This document shows positions 8,969-17,454 of a stretch of DNA of 64,000 nucleotides, in pieces. A program made the translations under genes and the position numbers. Under the pieces are notes generated by a model, which searched no databases, had not been told where the DNA came from, and worked only from the letters and a program-made list of their open reading frames with translations. The number at the start of each line of letters is the position of its first letter. Within the stretch, counting starts at the first letter, position 1. Source of the DNA: Acetivibrio clariflavus DSM 19732 (GTDB taxonomy: Bacteria > Bacillota > Clostridia > Acetivibrionales > Acetivibrionaceae); contig NC_016627.1 in NCBI RefSeq assembly GCF_000237085.1, forward strand, positions 186,001 through 250,000, written 5' to 3'.

Positions 8969-10257
8969 GTAAATATAAAAGGTATGAAAGGTATAAGGAT
9001 TCAGGGGTTGAGTGGATAGGTGAGATACCAGAGCATTGGGGAGTAAAACCTCTAAAAAGAGTATTTAAAATTATAAATGGAGGAACACCGAGTAGTTCAG
9101 AAGAAAGTTATTGGAATGGAGAAATTGTTTGGGTGACGCCAAATGATTTAAGTAAGTTAACTGAAGCATGTATAGTGGATTCTGAAAGAAAAATTACACA
9201 AGATGGGTTGCATAACTGTTCAGCAAGAATAGTGCCAAAAGGTAGTATTGTTATCTCTACTAGGGCACCAATAGGGTATGTTGCTATTGCTGGAGTACCG
9301 CTATGCACTAATCAAGGGTGTAAAAGTCTTGTTGCTATTAATAAAGTTAACCCAAAGTATTTTTATTATTGGATGCATAGCATAAGTTTTTATTTAAATG
9401 TTTTAGGGCAAGGAACTACTTTTATAGAATTATCAAATAGTAGTTTGTCTATGGTTGAATTATTGACACCTTCAATAAACGAACAAAAAGCCATTGCTAA
9501 TTTTCTTGACCAAAAAACTGCTGTAATAGATGGTTTAATTGCTGATAAGGAAAAATTGATTGAATTATTACAGGAAAAACGACAGGCTATTATAACCGAA
9601 GCCGTTACTAAAGGGCTTAATCCGAATGTTAGGATGAAGGATTCAGGAATTGAGTGGATAGGTGAGATACCAGAGCATTGGGAAGTAAAAAAATTAAAGC
9701 ATGTATCTAACATTACAATGGGTCAATCTCCAAAATCAGAAGAATGTAGTTATGATGAAATAGGGGTACCATTTTTGCAAGGAAATGCAGAATTTACAAA
9801 TGTACATCCAATACCTAAAATGTACTGCAATACTGCTAATAAATTTTCCAAAGTTAATGACATACTTCTGTCTGTAAGGGCTCCTGTTGGCGCAATCAAC
9901 ATATCTGATAGAGTATATGGTATAGGAAGAGGTTTATGTGCAATTACGGCAAAAAAAGTTATAATGAAATACTTATGGTATAGTTTGAATGTTAGCCTAG
10001 AAGAACTCTTTATTAAATCTAAAGGTAGCACGTTCGAGGCGGTTACAGTTACAGATGTCCAGAATTTATTAATAATTTTACCTCCTAAGAATGAACAAGA
10101 TGATATTGTAAATTTCCTTGACAAAAAAACTGCTGAAATAGATGGTTTAGTAATAGAAATAAAAAAACAAATCGAAAAACTAAAAGAATACCGCCAATCT
10201 CTTATATCAGAAGCAGTGACAGGTAAAATTTATGTAAGGGACTATGCGATTGATTAA
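8965..10257 (+). CDS. hsdS: Type I restriction-modification specificity subunit
   Basis: Has the classic duplicated layout: target recognition domain 1, a conserved helical spacer (KAIANFLDQKTAVIDGLI), target recognition domain 2, and a second spacer (DDIVNFLDKKTAEIDGLV). Each recognition domain begins with the same phrase, SGVEWIGEIPEHW in the first and SGIEWIGEIPEHW in the second. Length 430 residues. It overlaps hsdM by ATGA, so translation is coupled. By eye the recognition domains are more AT-rich than hsdM and hsdR, as expected for exchanged specificity modules. The DNA target cannot be read from sequence. Confidence 0.96.
   Translation: MSKYKRYERYKDSGVEWIGEIPEHWGVKPLKRVFKIINGGTPSSSEESYWNGEIVWVTPNDLSKLTEACIVDSERKITQDGLHNCSARIVPKGSIVISTRAPIGYVAIAGVPLCTNQGCKSLVAINKVNPKYFYYWMHSISFYLNVLGQGTTFIELSNSSLSMVELLTPSINEQKAIANFLDQKTAVIDGLIADKEKLIELLQEKRQAIITEAVTKGLNPNVRMKDSGIEWIGEIPEHWEVKKLKHVSNITMGQSPKSEECSYDEIGVPFLQGNAEFTNVHPIPKMYCNTANKFSKVNDILLSVRAPVGAINISDRVYGIGRGLCAITAKKVIMKYLWYSLNVSLEELFIKSKGSTFEAVTVTDVQNLLIILPPKNEQDDIVNFLDKKTAEIDGLVIEIKKQIEKLKEYRQSLISEAVTGKIYVRDYAID
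8995..9048 (+). repeat. hsdS internal direct repeat, copy 1
   Basis: 54 bp at the start of recognition domain 1, matching 9637-9690 at 51 of 54 bases. It encodes the DSGVEWIGEIPEHW phrase. Such repeats allow domain shuffling by homologous recombination. Confidence 0.9.
9637..9690 (+). repeat. hsdS internal direct repeat, copy 2
   Basis: Second copy of the 54-bp repeat, in the same reading frame as copy 1. Recombination between the copies would delete recognition domain 1 and the first spacer (642 bp, in frame). Confidence 0.9.
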
Positions 10258-10281
10258 TTTGAATCAAAGGGGTGATTAAAA

Positions 10282-13266
10282 TTGGCAAAAACTCCAGTGG
10301 AACTTAGTGAAAAGGGTTTTGAGGAATATGTTGAAGAACATCTATTAAATTCAGGATATATTAAGGGTAATCCTGATGACTATAACAAAGAATTTGCCAT
10401 TGATGCTAAACTTCTTATTGATTTTTTAGAAGATACACAGCCAAAGAAGATGGAGAGATTAAGAGAAATATATAAGGAACAGTATCAGTTTAAATTATTA
10501 AGCCGGTTAAATAGGGAATTAAACAACCGTGGCATGATTGATGTATTAAGACATGGAATTAAAGACTATGGTGTGTATTTAGACCTTGCCTATTTCCGGC
10601 CTGCCAGCAAATTAAATGATGAAATGATAAAACTCTATGAGAAAAATCGAATATCTGTAACAAGGCAGGTACACTACAGCACTAAAAACGAAAACAGTAT
10701 AGATATGCTTATATGTATCAATGGACTTCCTGTTGTTGTTTTAGAACTTAAAAATCCTTTCACTGGTCAAACATATCAAGATGCAATCATGCAGTACAAG
10801 AAAGACAGAAGCCCTAATGAACTGTTGTTTCAGTTTAAGAAAAGAGCCATTGTATTCTTTGCAGTAGATACTCAAGAAGCATATATGACTACGAGACTTT
10901 CAGGAGATAAAACTTCTTTTCTTCCATTTAATAAAGGTTGTGATGGAGGAAAAGGAAATCCAGACAATCCTGATGGCTTAAAAACGGATTATCTTTGGGA
11001 AGAGATACTTCAAAAAGATAGCCTGATGGACATATTAAAAAGATTTGTATTTATAGAGACTCAAGAAAAGAAAGACATAGACGGTAATACTTATACCTCG
11101 GAAACCGTCATATTCCCAAGATACCACCAATTAGATGTAGTAAGGAAACTGGAAGCCGATGCAAAAAAGAAAGGCGTAGGGACGAACTATCTTGTGCAGC
11201 ATAGCGCAGGGTCAGGCAAAACCAACTCCATATCATGGCTTGCCCACAGACTTGCCAATCTTCATGATGATAATGATAACCCTGTATTTGATTCGGTTAT
11301 TGTTATTACGGATAGAAGAGTTTTGGACAGGCAGTTGCAGGACAGCATTTACCAGTTGGAGCACAAATATGGAGTTGTTCAAAAAATAGATAAAGACTCC
11401 AACCAATTGGCTGATGCCTTGAAGAGCGGAACAAGAATAATTATTTCCACTCTGCAAAAGTTCCCCTTTATTATCGAAAAGGTAGGAGAGTTGGAAAATC
11501 GTAAGTATGCTGTTATTATTGATGAGGCCCATTCCAGCAGTGCAGGAGAAAACATGGCTTCTTTAAGGGAAGTGCTGTCGGTAAGTACCCTTGAAGAAGC
11601 GGCAAAACTGGATGAAGAGTTAGAGGGCAAAGAATACGACCCTGAGGAGGAGATTTTAAAAACAATAAAGAAAAGGGGAAAACAGCCTAATATCAGTTTC
11701 TTTGCTTTTACGGCTACGCCTAAAGCAAAAACTCTTGAGATGTTCGGGACAATAGGACCTGACGGACTGCCCCATCCATTTCATTTATACTCTATGAGGC
11801 AGGCAATTGAAGAAGGCTTTATTTTAGATGTGCTTCAAAACTATGTTACATATGAAACATACTTCAAACTGGCAAAGAAAATAGAGGATGACCCAACCTT
11901 TGATAGAGCAAAAGCGACTAAAGCAATAACCCGATATGTAAGCCTGCACCCACATAACATTGCACAAAAGACTGAAATCATGGTGGAACACTTCAGGAGC
12001 GTAACAAGGCATAAAATAGGCGGAAGGGCCAAGGCAATGGTTGTAACCAGTTCCAGGCTCCATGCAGTACGCTATAAGCATGCCTTTGATGAATATATCA
12101 AAAAGAAAGGCTACAGAGATATGAAAACCCTGGTAGCCTTTTCGGGAACAGTAAAAGATGGCGGTGTAGATTACAAAGAAAGTGACATGAACGGATTTAA
12201 GGAATCAGAACTTCCAGAACGTTTTGCCACTGATGAGTACCAGGTGCTTTTGGTTGCAGAAAAGTACCAGACAGGATTTGACCAACCCCTTTTACATACC
12301 ATGTATGTGGATAAAAAGTTGTCAGGAGTCAAGGCGGTACAGACTTTATCAAGGCTCAATAGAACCTGCACAGGAAAAGATGATACCTTTATCCTTGACT
12401 TTGTAAATAAGGCAGAGGATATTCAGGAAGCCTTCAAGCCCTATTACCAGGCAACCATTGTGGAAGAAGTGACAGAGCCTAACCTGCTTTATGATATTGA
12501 AACTCAACTACATTCTTATGGTGTATATCTCAAAGAGGAATTGGATAAGTTTGCTTATATTTATTTTAAGCCCAAGGATAAAAAGACTTCCAAAGATAGG
12601 GCAATGTTGAATCACTTGATAGATATAACCGTAGAGAGGTTTAAGAAACTAGAGGAACAGCGAAAGCAAGATTTCAGTAGCCAAGCGACGAAATACATAA
12701 GGCTTTATTCATTCATTCTACAAATCACGCCTTTTGAGGATGTTGAATTGCATAAGTTGTATGTATATTTAACATATCTGCTAAAAAAACTTCCAAAGGG
12801 AAAAGGCTCCACTGTTCACCTCGCTGATGAAATTGCTTTAGAGTATTATACTACCAGAAAGACATTTGAAGGGAGTATCTCATTAACTGCTGATGATGAA
12901 GTACCAGTTACACCTGTTAAATTTGCAGGAACAGGGGTAAAAGAAGAACAGGAAGAATATCTGTCCAGCATTATTGAGCGTCTTAATAAGCGGTTTGGAA
13001 CGGACTTCACAAAAGCGGACCAATTATCGGTAGAGCAGATTAAAGAGGATTTTGCTGCTGATGAGGATTTGGTTCAAAAGGCTAAGACAAATACTATTGA
13101 TGACTTTAGACTTGCTTTTGAAAAAGTATTTATTAATAAAGTAATTGACAGGATGGACCAGAACCAGGCATTCTTTACCCGTGTTTTAGACGATGAACAA
13201 TTTAAGAATGCACTTATGGAGTATATGCTGGTTGAGACCTATGAGAAGTTAAACAGCAGGGCTTAG
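10282..13266 (+). CDS. hsdR: Type I restriction endonuclease/translocase subunit
   Basis: Motor and nuclease of the type I system. The N-terminal PD-(D/E)XK nuclease shows LPVVVLELKNP after an Asp in ENSIDML. The SF2 motor shows Walker A HSAGSGKTNS, a DEAH box (IIDEAHSS), TAT motif III (FAFTATPKAKT) and motif VI-like VQTLSRLNRT. The C-terminal ~250 residues are the helical HsdM-binding region. TTG 10282 is the start; AAGGGGTGAT lies at the right distance. Length 994 residues, normal for the family. It lies 24 bases after hsdS, in one operon. Confidence 0.96.
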   Translation: MAKTPVELSEKGFEEYVEEHLLNSGYIKGNPDDYNKEFAIDAKLLIDFLEDTQPKKMERLREIYKEQYQFKLLSRLNRELNNRGMIDVLRHGIKDYGVYLDLAYFRPASKLNDEMIKLYEKNRISVTRQVHYSTKNENSIDMLICINGLPVVVLELKNPFTGQTYQDAIMQYKKDRSPNELLFQFKKRAIVFFAVDTQEAYMTTRLSGDKTSFLPFNKGCDGGKGNPDNPDGLKTDYLWEEILQKDSLMDILKRFVFIETQEKKDIDGNTYTSETVIFPRYHQLDVVRKLEADAKKKGVGTNYLVQHSAGSGKTNSISWLAHRLANLHDDNDNPVFDSVIVITDRRVLDRQLQDSIYQLEHKYGVVQKIDKDSNQLADALKSGTRIIISTLQKFPFIIEKVGELENRKYAVIIDEAHSSSAGENMASLREVLSVSTLEEAAKLDEELEGKEYDPEEEILKTIKKRGKQPNISFFAFTATPKAKTLEMFGTIGPDGLPHPFHLYSMRQAIEEGFILDVLQNYVTYETYFKLAKKIEDDPTFDRAKATKAITRYVSLHPHNIAQKTEIMVEHFRSVTRHKIGGRAKAMVVTSSRLHAVRYKHAFDEYIKKKGYRDMKTLVAFSGTVKDGGVDYKESDMNGFKESELPERFATDEYQVLLVAEKYQTGFDQPLLHTMYVDKKLSGVKAVQTLSRLNRTCTGKDDTFILDFVNKAEDIQEAFKPYYQATIVEEVTEPNLLYDIETQLHSYGVYLKEELDKFAYIYFKPKDKKTSKDRAMLNHLIDITVERFKKLEEQRKQDFSSQATKYIRLYSFILQITPFEDVELHKLYVYLTYLLKKLPKGKGSTVHLADEIALEYYTTRKTFEGSISLTADDEVPVTPVKFAGTGVKEEQEEYLSSIIERLNKRFGTDFTKADQLSVEQIKEDFAADEDLVQKAKTNTIDDFRLAFEKVFINKVIDRMDQNQAFFTRVLDDEQFKNALMEYMLVETYEKLNSRA

Positions 13267-13289
13267 CGGATGTTAGAGGAGGAATCGGA

Positions 13290-14168
13290 ATGGATAGATA
13301 TGAACGAATACTCGGAGGCCTTTTCGGAATTGCTTGCGGCGATGCTCTGGGTGGAACGCTTGAGTTTATGTCAAAGGATGAGATTGAAAGGAAATATGGA
13401 TATTTAAAAGATATTATAGGTGGAGGCTGTTGGGATTTAGAACCTGGGGAAGTAACGGATGATACAATGATGACTATTGCTGTGGCAGAAGGCATCCTGG
13501 ACAACCCAGAGAATCCTATCGAAGATATCGGAAAACACTTTATTAAATGGTATGATAGTAAACCCAAGGACATTGGCAACATTATCCGAATTGCACTTGG
13601 TGAGTATAAACGAAGCAATGACTGGATGAAAACTGCCTACTATGCTCATCAGACAACAGGTGGAATGAGTGCTGGAAATGGTTCACTAATGAGGTGCTTG
13701 CCAGTTGCGCTTTATTACAATGACATCGATAGAATGCTTGAGATAACTGCTTCGCAAAGTCTGCTTACTCATTATGACCAAAAAGCAACAGATGCCTGCC
13801 AGTTTTATAATCTGTTAGTTTACCAGTATCTCAATGGTAAGCCTAAAGTGCCTTGTATAAGAGAGTACATAGTAAAGTATCCAGAATATAAGCAGGTATT
13901 CCAGTTGTCAAAAGAAGAATTAAGGCCAACGGGATATGTGGTTGACACCTTAATATGTGCATTATGGTGTTTTATTAACACATCTTCCTTTGAGGATGCC
14001 GTATGTGAAGCGGCCAATCTGGGCGGAGATGCAGATACTATAGCCGCAATTACAGGAGGAATAGCGGGAGTATACTATGGCTATGATGCTATCCCTGAGA
14101 GGTGGAAGGAAAAGATATTGGCAAAAGAGCAGTTGATTTCAATCGCACAGCGGATTTTTAAAGGTTAA
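13290..14168 (+). CDS. ADP-ribosylglycohydrolase (DraG family)
   Basis: Removes ADP-ribose from targets. DraG-type metal-binding motifs are visible: GDALGGTLEF, VTDDTMM (metal-binding Asp pair), SAGNGSLMRCLP and the C-terminal GGDADTIAAITGGIAG. Length 292 residues, full length. GGAGG lies before ATG 13290, 23 bases after hsdR, so it is probably the last gene of the restriction operon. Its presence there may counter ADP-ribosylating phage or host factors, but that is inference. Confidence 0.92.
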   Translation: MDRYERILGGLFGIACGDALGGTLEFMSKDEIERKYGYLKDIIGGGCWDLEPGEVTDDTMMTIAVAEGILDNPENPIEDIGKHFIKWYDSKPKDIGNIIRIALGEYKRSNDWMKTAYYAHQTTGGMSAGNGSLMRCLPVALYYNDIDRMLEITASQSLLTHYDQKATDACQFYNLLVYQYLNGKPKVPCIREYIVKYPEYKQVFQLSKEELRPTGYVVDTLICALWCFINTSSFEDAVCEAANLGGDADTIAAITGGIAGVYYGYDAIPERWKEKILAKEQLISIAQRIFKG

Positions 14169-14227
14169 TTTTGAAAGTGGTAGTAAGGGTATTGGATATT
14201 CGGCTTACGAAGAGATAAAAATAAAGA

Positions 14228-14275
14228 AACAAGTCAGTTCTATCAATTTATATATCTTGATAGAACTGACTTGTT
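14228..14275. terminator. Bidirectional terminator
   Basis: A perfect 19-bp stem (14228-14246 with 14257-14275, 10-base loop) lies between the converging glycohydrolase gene and the minus-strand gene ending at 14281. Short A/T runs flank both sides. Confidence 0.85.
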
Positions 14276-14280
14276 CGTTA

Positions 14281-15069
14281 TTAATAAGTATGGGTTCTTT
14301 CAAATTTTATTTTACCATTTGTAAGAACGTACTTATATACAATATCCCAAGAACATTCCTCATCAGGGTCATTACACTTTTCCATCCACTTACTGATGAG
14401 GACAGGTTTGTTAGTTTTTTTAGCCTGTGAAATTTGCTTTAAAGTAGGAGTAATCTTACTTTTCTCCTGCTCTCTTTTTAGGTTGTTTTCCATTAGCAAG
14501 TGTAATTTCAGAATATCACATATGAAATCTTTATGTTCAGATGATTCCAAAAGTTTTTTTATATCCACAACTTCTTGGTCATATAATAAACCTAATTCTT
14601 CATCATATTTAAACTTATGCAGTTCATTGCAATAAGGGCAGTACCAGTAATCAGTTTTATAATTTACTGGAATAGGAAAGTTTTCGGCAAAGGTAGCACT
14701 TTCAGGTTGGATATTAAGTGCATAATATGTTTTAAAATAGGGGATAAATATTTTTTCTTCCAATCCTGATAAATAGTTGCTATCTGATAGATAAATAACA
14801 CTCCCGCTATTGTGGCATTTTTCACATACTTCCCCATAACCTAAATCATTGACAATAAAATAGTTGGCTGTGCCCATCAAATTCATCATTGGTTTAGATA
14901 AAACCCTGTTATTAAGTGCATCTAATATTTTGTTCCTTTCTTGTTGCATTTCTAACCAAAACAGTTCTAAAGGCAGTTTAGTAATAAAACATTTTGATGT
15001 TATAAAATTTTCCCATAACTCCTCTGACCTTTTCTCAATACGTTTAAAATAATCATTATTGTTATACAT
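14281..15069 (-). CDS. Unknown protein with two CxxC pairs
   Basis: Not recognised. 262 residues with two Cys pairs, CEKC and CPYC about 40 residues apart, which probably form one zinc ribbon in the middle. The N-terminus is charged and helical and the C-terminus is Lys/Glu-rich (SWDIVYKYVLTNGKIKFE). A GAAAGGAG site lies before the start. It is transcribed alone, converging on the hsd operon, with its own hairpin downstream. The zinc ribbon is inferred from the Cys spacing. Confidence 0.7.
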   Translation of the reverse strand: MYNNNDYFKRIEKRSEELWENFITSKCFITKLPLELFWLEMQQERNKILDALNNRVLSKPMMNLMGTANYFIVNDLGYGEVCEKCHNSGSVIYLSDSNYLSGLEEKIFIPYFKTYYALNIQPESATFAENFPIPVNYKTDYWYCPYCNELHKFKYDEELGLLYDQEVVDIKKLLESSEHKDFICDILKLHLLMENNLKREQEKSKITPTLKQISQAKKTNKPVLISKWMEKCNDPDEECSWDIVYKYVLTNGKIKFERTHTY

Positions 15070-15111
15070 ATTTTATTCTCCTTTCAAATTTAATATTTTG
15101 AATATAAAAGA

Positions 15112-15142
15112 GGAGTTGCTCTGTATATGTTTAAGCAACTCC
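15112..15142 (-). terminator. Terminator of the 15165-15701 gene
   Basis: GGAGTTGCT (15112-15120) pairs with AGCAACTCC (15134-15142). On the minus strand it is followed by a short TCTTTTAT run. Confidence 0.65.
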
Positions 15143-15164
15143 AAATAAATATTATTATCGGCTG

Positions 15165-15701
15165 TTAACCCCTGATAATTTTTGCTACATATGTGGAATA
15201 CGACCAAAGTGTATTAAGGTCAAATCTGTAAAGTCTGAATATCCAGTCCATATATTGTTTATTACAATTACCCATAGAAAGCATTTTCGCCCAGGACTTC
15301 AGCCATTTTTCCTGCAAAGCGGGAGGGATAGCCACAGCCCTCATGCACTGTATAATATTGTTTTGAGACTCAATCCCATATATGTTTAAAATGTTGCTTT
15401 TTTTATACACCGAGATATCTGCTCTTCCATCCTTATATAGAGTCGGGTCGAATACAATCTCAAAGGTAAGAGACTTTTTGCCCATCCGAACAAGTGTTAA
15501 AATGAAACCTGTATTACTATCTTCATATATTCTAAATTCAATAGTTCCAGTTTTTATAGCATTAATTTCTTCAGGCAGAATTCCGTGTAAATAGATTGGA
15601 AGGAAATAGCCACCCTCTTTGGAAACTTCCAAAACGGCGCCTTCTCTTTTCTGATAGTTTTTAAACATGGGGAATGGAGCCCCAATTTTAAATTCAAGCA
15701 T
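15165..15701 (-). CDS. Unknown protein
   Basis: Not recognised. 178 residues, rich in beta-strand-like stretches in the first 120 residues and helical at the end (ALQEKWLKSWAKML). There is no signal peptide or membrane segment. The ribosome binding site AAAGGAGA is well placed before ATG. It has its own terminator and is separated from both neighbours, so it is a single-gene unit. Confidence 0.65.
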   Translation of the reverse strand: MLEFKIGAPFPMFKNYQKREGAVLEVSKEGGYFLPIYLHGILPEEINAIKTGTIEFRIYEDSNTGFILTLVRMGKKSLTFEIVFDPTLYKDGRADISVYKKSNILNIYGIESQNNIIQCMRAVAIPPALQEKWLKSWAKMLSMGNCNKQYMDWIFRLYRFDLNTLWSYSTYVAKIIRG

Positions 15702-15735
15702 AATTCATTCTCCTTTCAGATTGGTTATAAAAAAT

Positions 15736-15762
15736 GCTACCTAGATATTTAATCTAGGTAGC
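15736..15762 (-). terminator. Terminator of the 15839-16381 gene
   Basis: Perfect 11-bp stem GCTACCTAGAT/ATCTAGGTAGC with a 5-base loop. On the minus strand it is followed by ATTTTTTA. Confidence 0.8.
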
Positions 15763-15838
15763 AAGTAAAATTAGCACTACAAATATAAGCCGTATTATTT
15801 ACTAAAAGTTTAACAATTCAAAGTTTTGACATTTTGTG

Positions 15839-16381
15839 TTATTTATTAACCCTTGTTAACTCGGATAATATCTTAAAAAGTTCTGTATTACGTTTTGGTC
15901 TTAACACCTCATCTATAAGTTGCCACAATTCTGTTTCACTTTCTCCAATTTTTGTCCCATAATCTAATATTCCATCGATTACTTTTCTATTAATATATTC
16001 TGAATATTCCGAAGGCACTATTGCAACATTTAATGGTGAAATTCTTCTAACTGCATTTTCATCATACAGACAATGTAAGAAAGCAGTTCTTGAATAAACA
16101 ACATTTGAAAGAAAATAAAAAATATGAGGGAACTCATCAAATAATTTTTTTGCATATTTTCTAATTTCTTTGATTTCATAGATGTCTTTTGATGTATTTT
16201 CATAGCCCTTGAAACCAATTATTAGTTTATTTTTACCCTGCTTACCAGCATCTTCGAATGCTTTAAGTGTCTGTCTGGCTCTTCTTAAATTTATATTTTT
16301 AACCTCTTGCTTTGTAATATCGAGGCAAATATAATCTGCCTCTATAATATGATTTTTTGTTACATTATTTATAACAATCAT
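15839..16381 (-). CDS. Unknown protein
   Basis: Not recognised. Start ATG 16381 is chosen because AAAGGG lies about nine bases upstream; the open frame continues to 16492, but that extra stretch is unlike the rest and lacks a binding site. 180 residues, with EADYICLDITKQE and NKLIIGFKGYENTSKDI suggesting an alpha/beta fold. It is divergent from the 16771 operon across a ~390-base control region, so the two could be co-regulated. Confidence 0.6.
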   Translation of the reverse strand: MIVINNVTKNHIIEADYICLDITKQEVKNINLRRARQTLKAFEDAGKQGKNKLIIGFKGYENTSKDIYEIKEIRKYAKKLFDEFPHIFYFLSNVVYSRTAFLHCLYDENAVRRISPLNVAIVPSEYSEYINRKVIDGILDYGTKIGESETELWQLIDEVLRPKRNTELFKILSELTRVNK

Positions 16382-16578
16382 TCTACTCAACCCTTTCTTT
16401 TTGATTTTTGGGAATAAAAAAAGACATAGAACATATAGTTCCTGTCTTCCTATAATCCATAACACTGGCCAATGTATGAATTTAGATAACATCTACCCAA
16501 GTATATCATAACATGACTAAAAAAGGTTGTCAATACAAAAAATAAAAAAATTAACAAAATATACAACACAGGCATTAA

Positions 16579-16704
16579 TTCTTGAAAAGAGACATTTTGT
16601 TATAAGATTTATGTGTAATAATATATTATGACCTTATTCTTGAAACAAGAAAAATGCAATAATATATTACCACCCTATTCTTGAATCAAGAATGATGTTA
16701 TAAT
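16579..16704 (+). promoter_or_regulatory. Tandem palindromic operators and promoter
   Basis: Two 15-bp palindromes, TTCTTGAAACAAGAA (16637-16651) and TTCTTGAATCAAGAA (16678-16692), are 41 bp apart. A degenerate copy, TTCTTGAAAAGAGA, is at 16579. Each palindrome sits in a ~41-bp tandem unit that also carries ATAATATATTA. The last unit ends in TATAAT (16699-16704), a -10 box whose -35 position overlaps the palindrome. This looks like a repressor or activator array for the 16771-19726 operon; the binding protein is unknown. Confidence 0.65.
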
Positions 16705-16770
16705 ATACTTATTTATAACTAAAAGTATGAATAACTAAGTTGCAAGTTATATCTTGAGAGGTGTTGTCAT

Positions 16771-17454
16771 ATGCAAGAGGGCAATAACGGGATTATTTAT
16801 AGCAATGTTTCTGGTGAAAGCAGGAATTCAAATAATGAGTGTGATAAACTTAAATCCATGACTGTTTCATCACATAATGAAAGATTGGGAATCAGTCGGA
16901 TTAGGATTAATAATAACAAGTTTAAAAATTGTGGTTGGGAAATTTACAAAGTAGACCTAAAAGCAGCGCAGGATTTTAATGATTTTCAAATATATCTTTG
17001 GCAGAAAATGAAGAGAATTGCGGATGCAGATATAGAACGTCAAGATAATAATATTAAAAATATCTTTACTTATGCTTTACGATACTCCATACCTTCTGTT
17101 TTTTATAAAATAGTTTTTTATAATAAAGGAAAAGGTCTTCAACAAGTTTATCTGACTGATGAAGAAATTGAAAGAATAATGACCGACTATAACGATTTTG
17201 TCAAAGAAAAGTCCTGTCATGTGACAGATAAATTTGACCATCTAACAGAGCACTATTCGTGGAAAATATGTGAAATAGATTATTATGCTGCTACAATTTT
17301 TAAGAATGTTTCCGGGCTTACATACAAGGAAATTATGAAAAACGCATTGAGAACATACCTTAATCAAATAAGTTATATCCATGCACAGGAAGAAATAGAA
17401 TTAGAGGTAAAACATATAGAAGAATATCTGAAGGAAGGGGAAATATATGAATAA
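16771..17454 (+). CDS. Unknown protein with internal duplication, partner of helicase
   Basis: Not recognised. 227 residues containing two related units: WEIYKVDLKAAQDF followed by NIFTYALRYSI, and WKICEIDYYAATIF followed by IMKNALRTYLN. The shared pattern is W-x-I-x-x-(V/I)-D-x-x-A-A-x-x-F, then ~30 residues, then (N)A-L-R-x-x. GAGAGGTG lies upstream of ATG 16771. The 3' end overlaps the helicase gene by eight bases, so the two are translationally coupled and probably form one system behind the palindromic operator array. Confidence 0.7.
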   Translation: MQEGNNGIIYSNVSGESRNSNNECDKLKSMTVSSHNERLGISRIRINNNKFKNCGWEIYKVDLKAAQDFNDFQIYLWQKMKRIADADIERQDNNIKNIFTYALRYSIPSVFYKIVFYNKGKGLQQVYLTDEEIERIMTDYNDFVKEKSCHVTDKFDHLTEHYSWKICEIDYYAATIFKNVSGLTYKEIMKNALRTYLNQISYIHAQEEIELEVKHIEEYLKEGEIYE

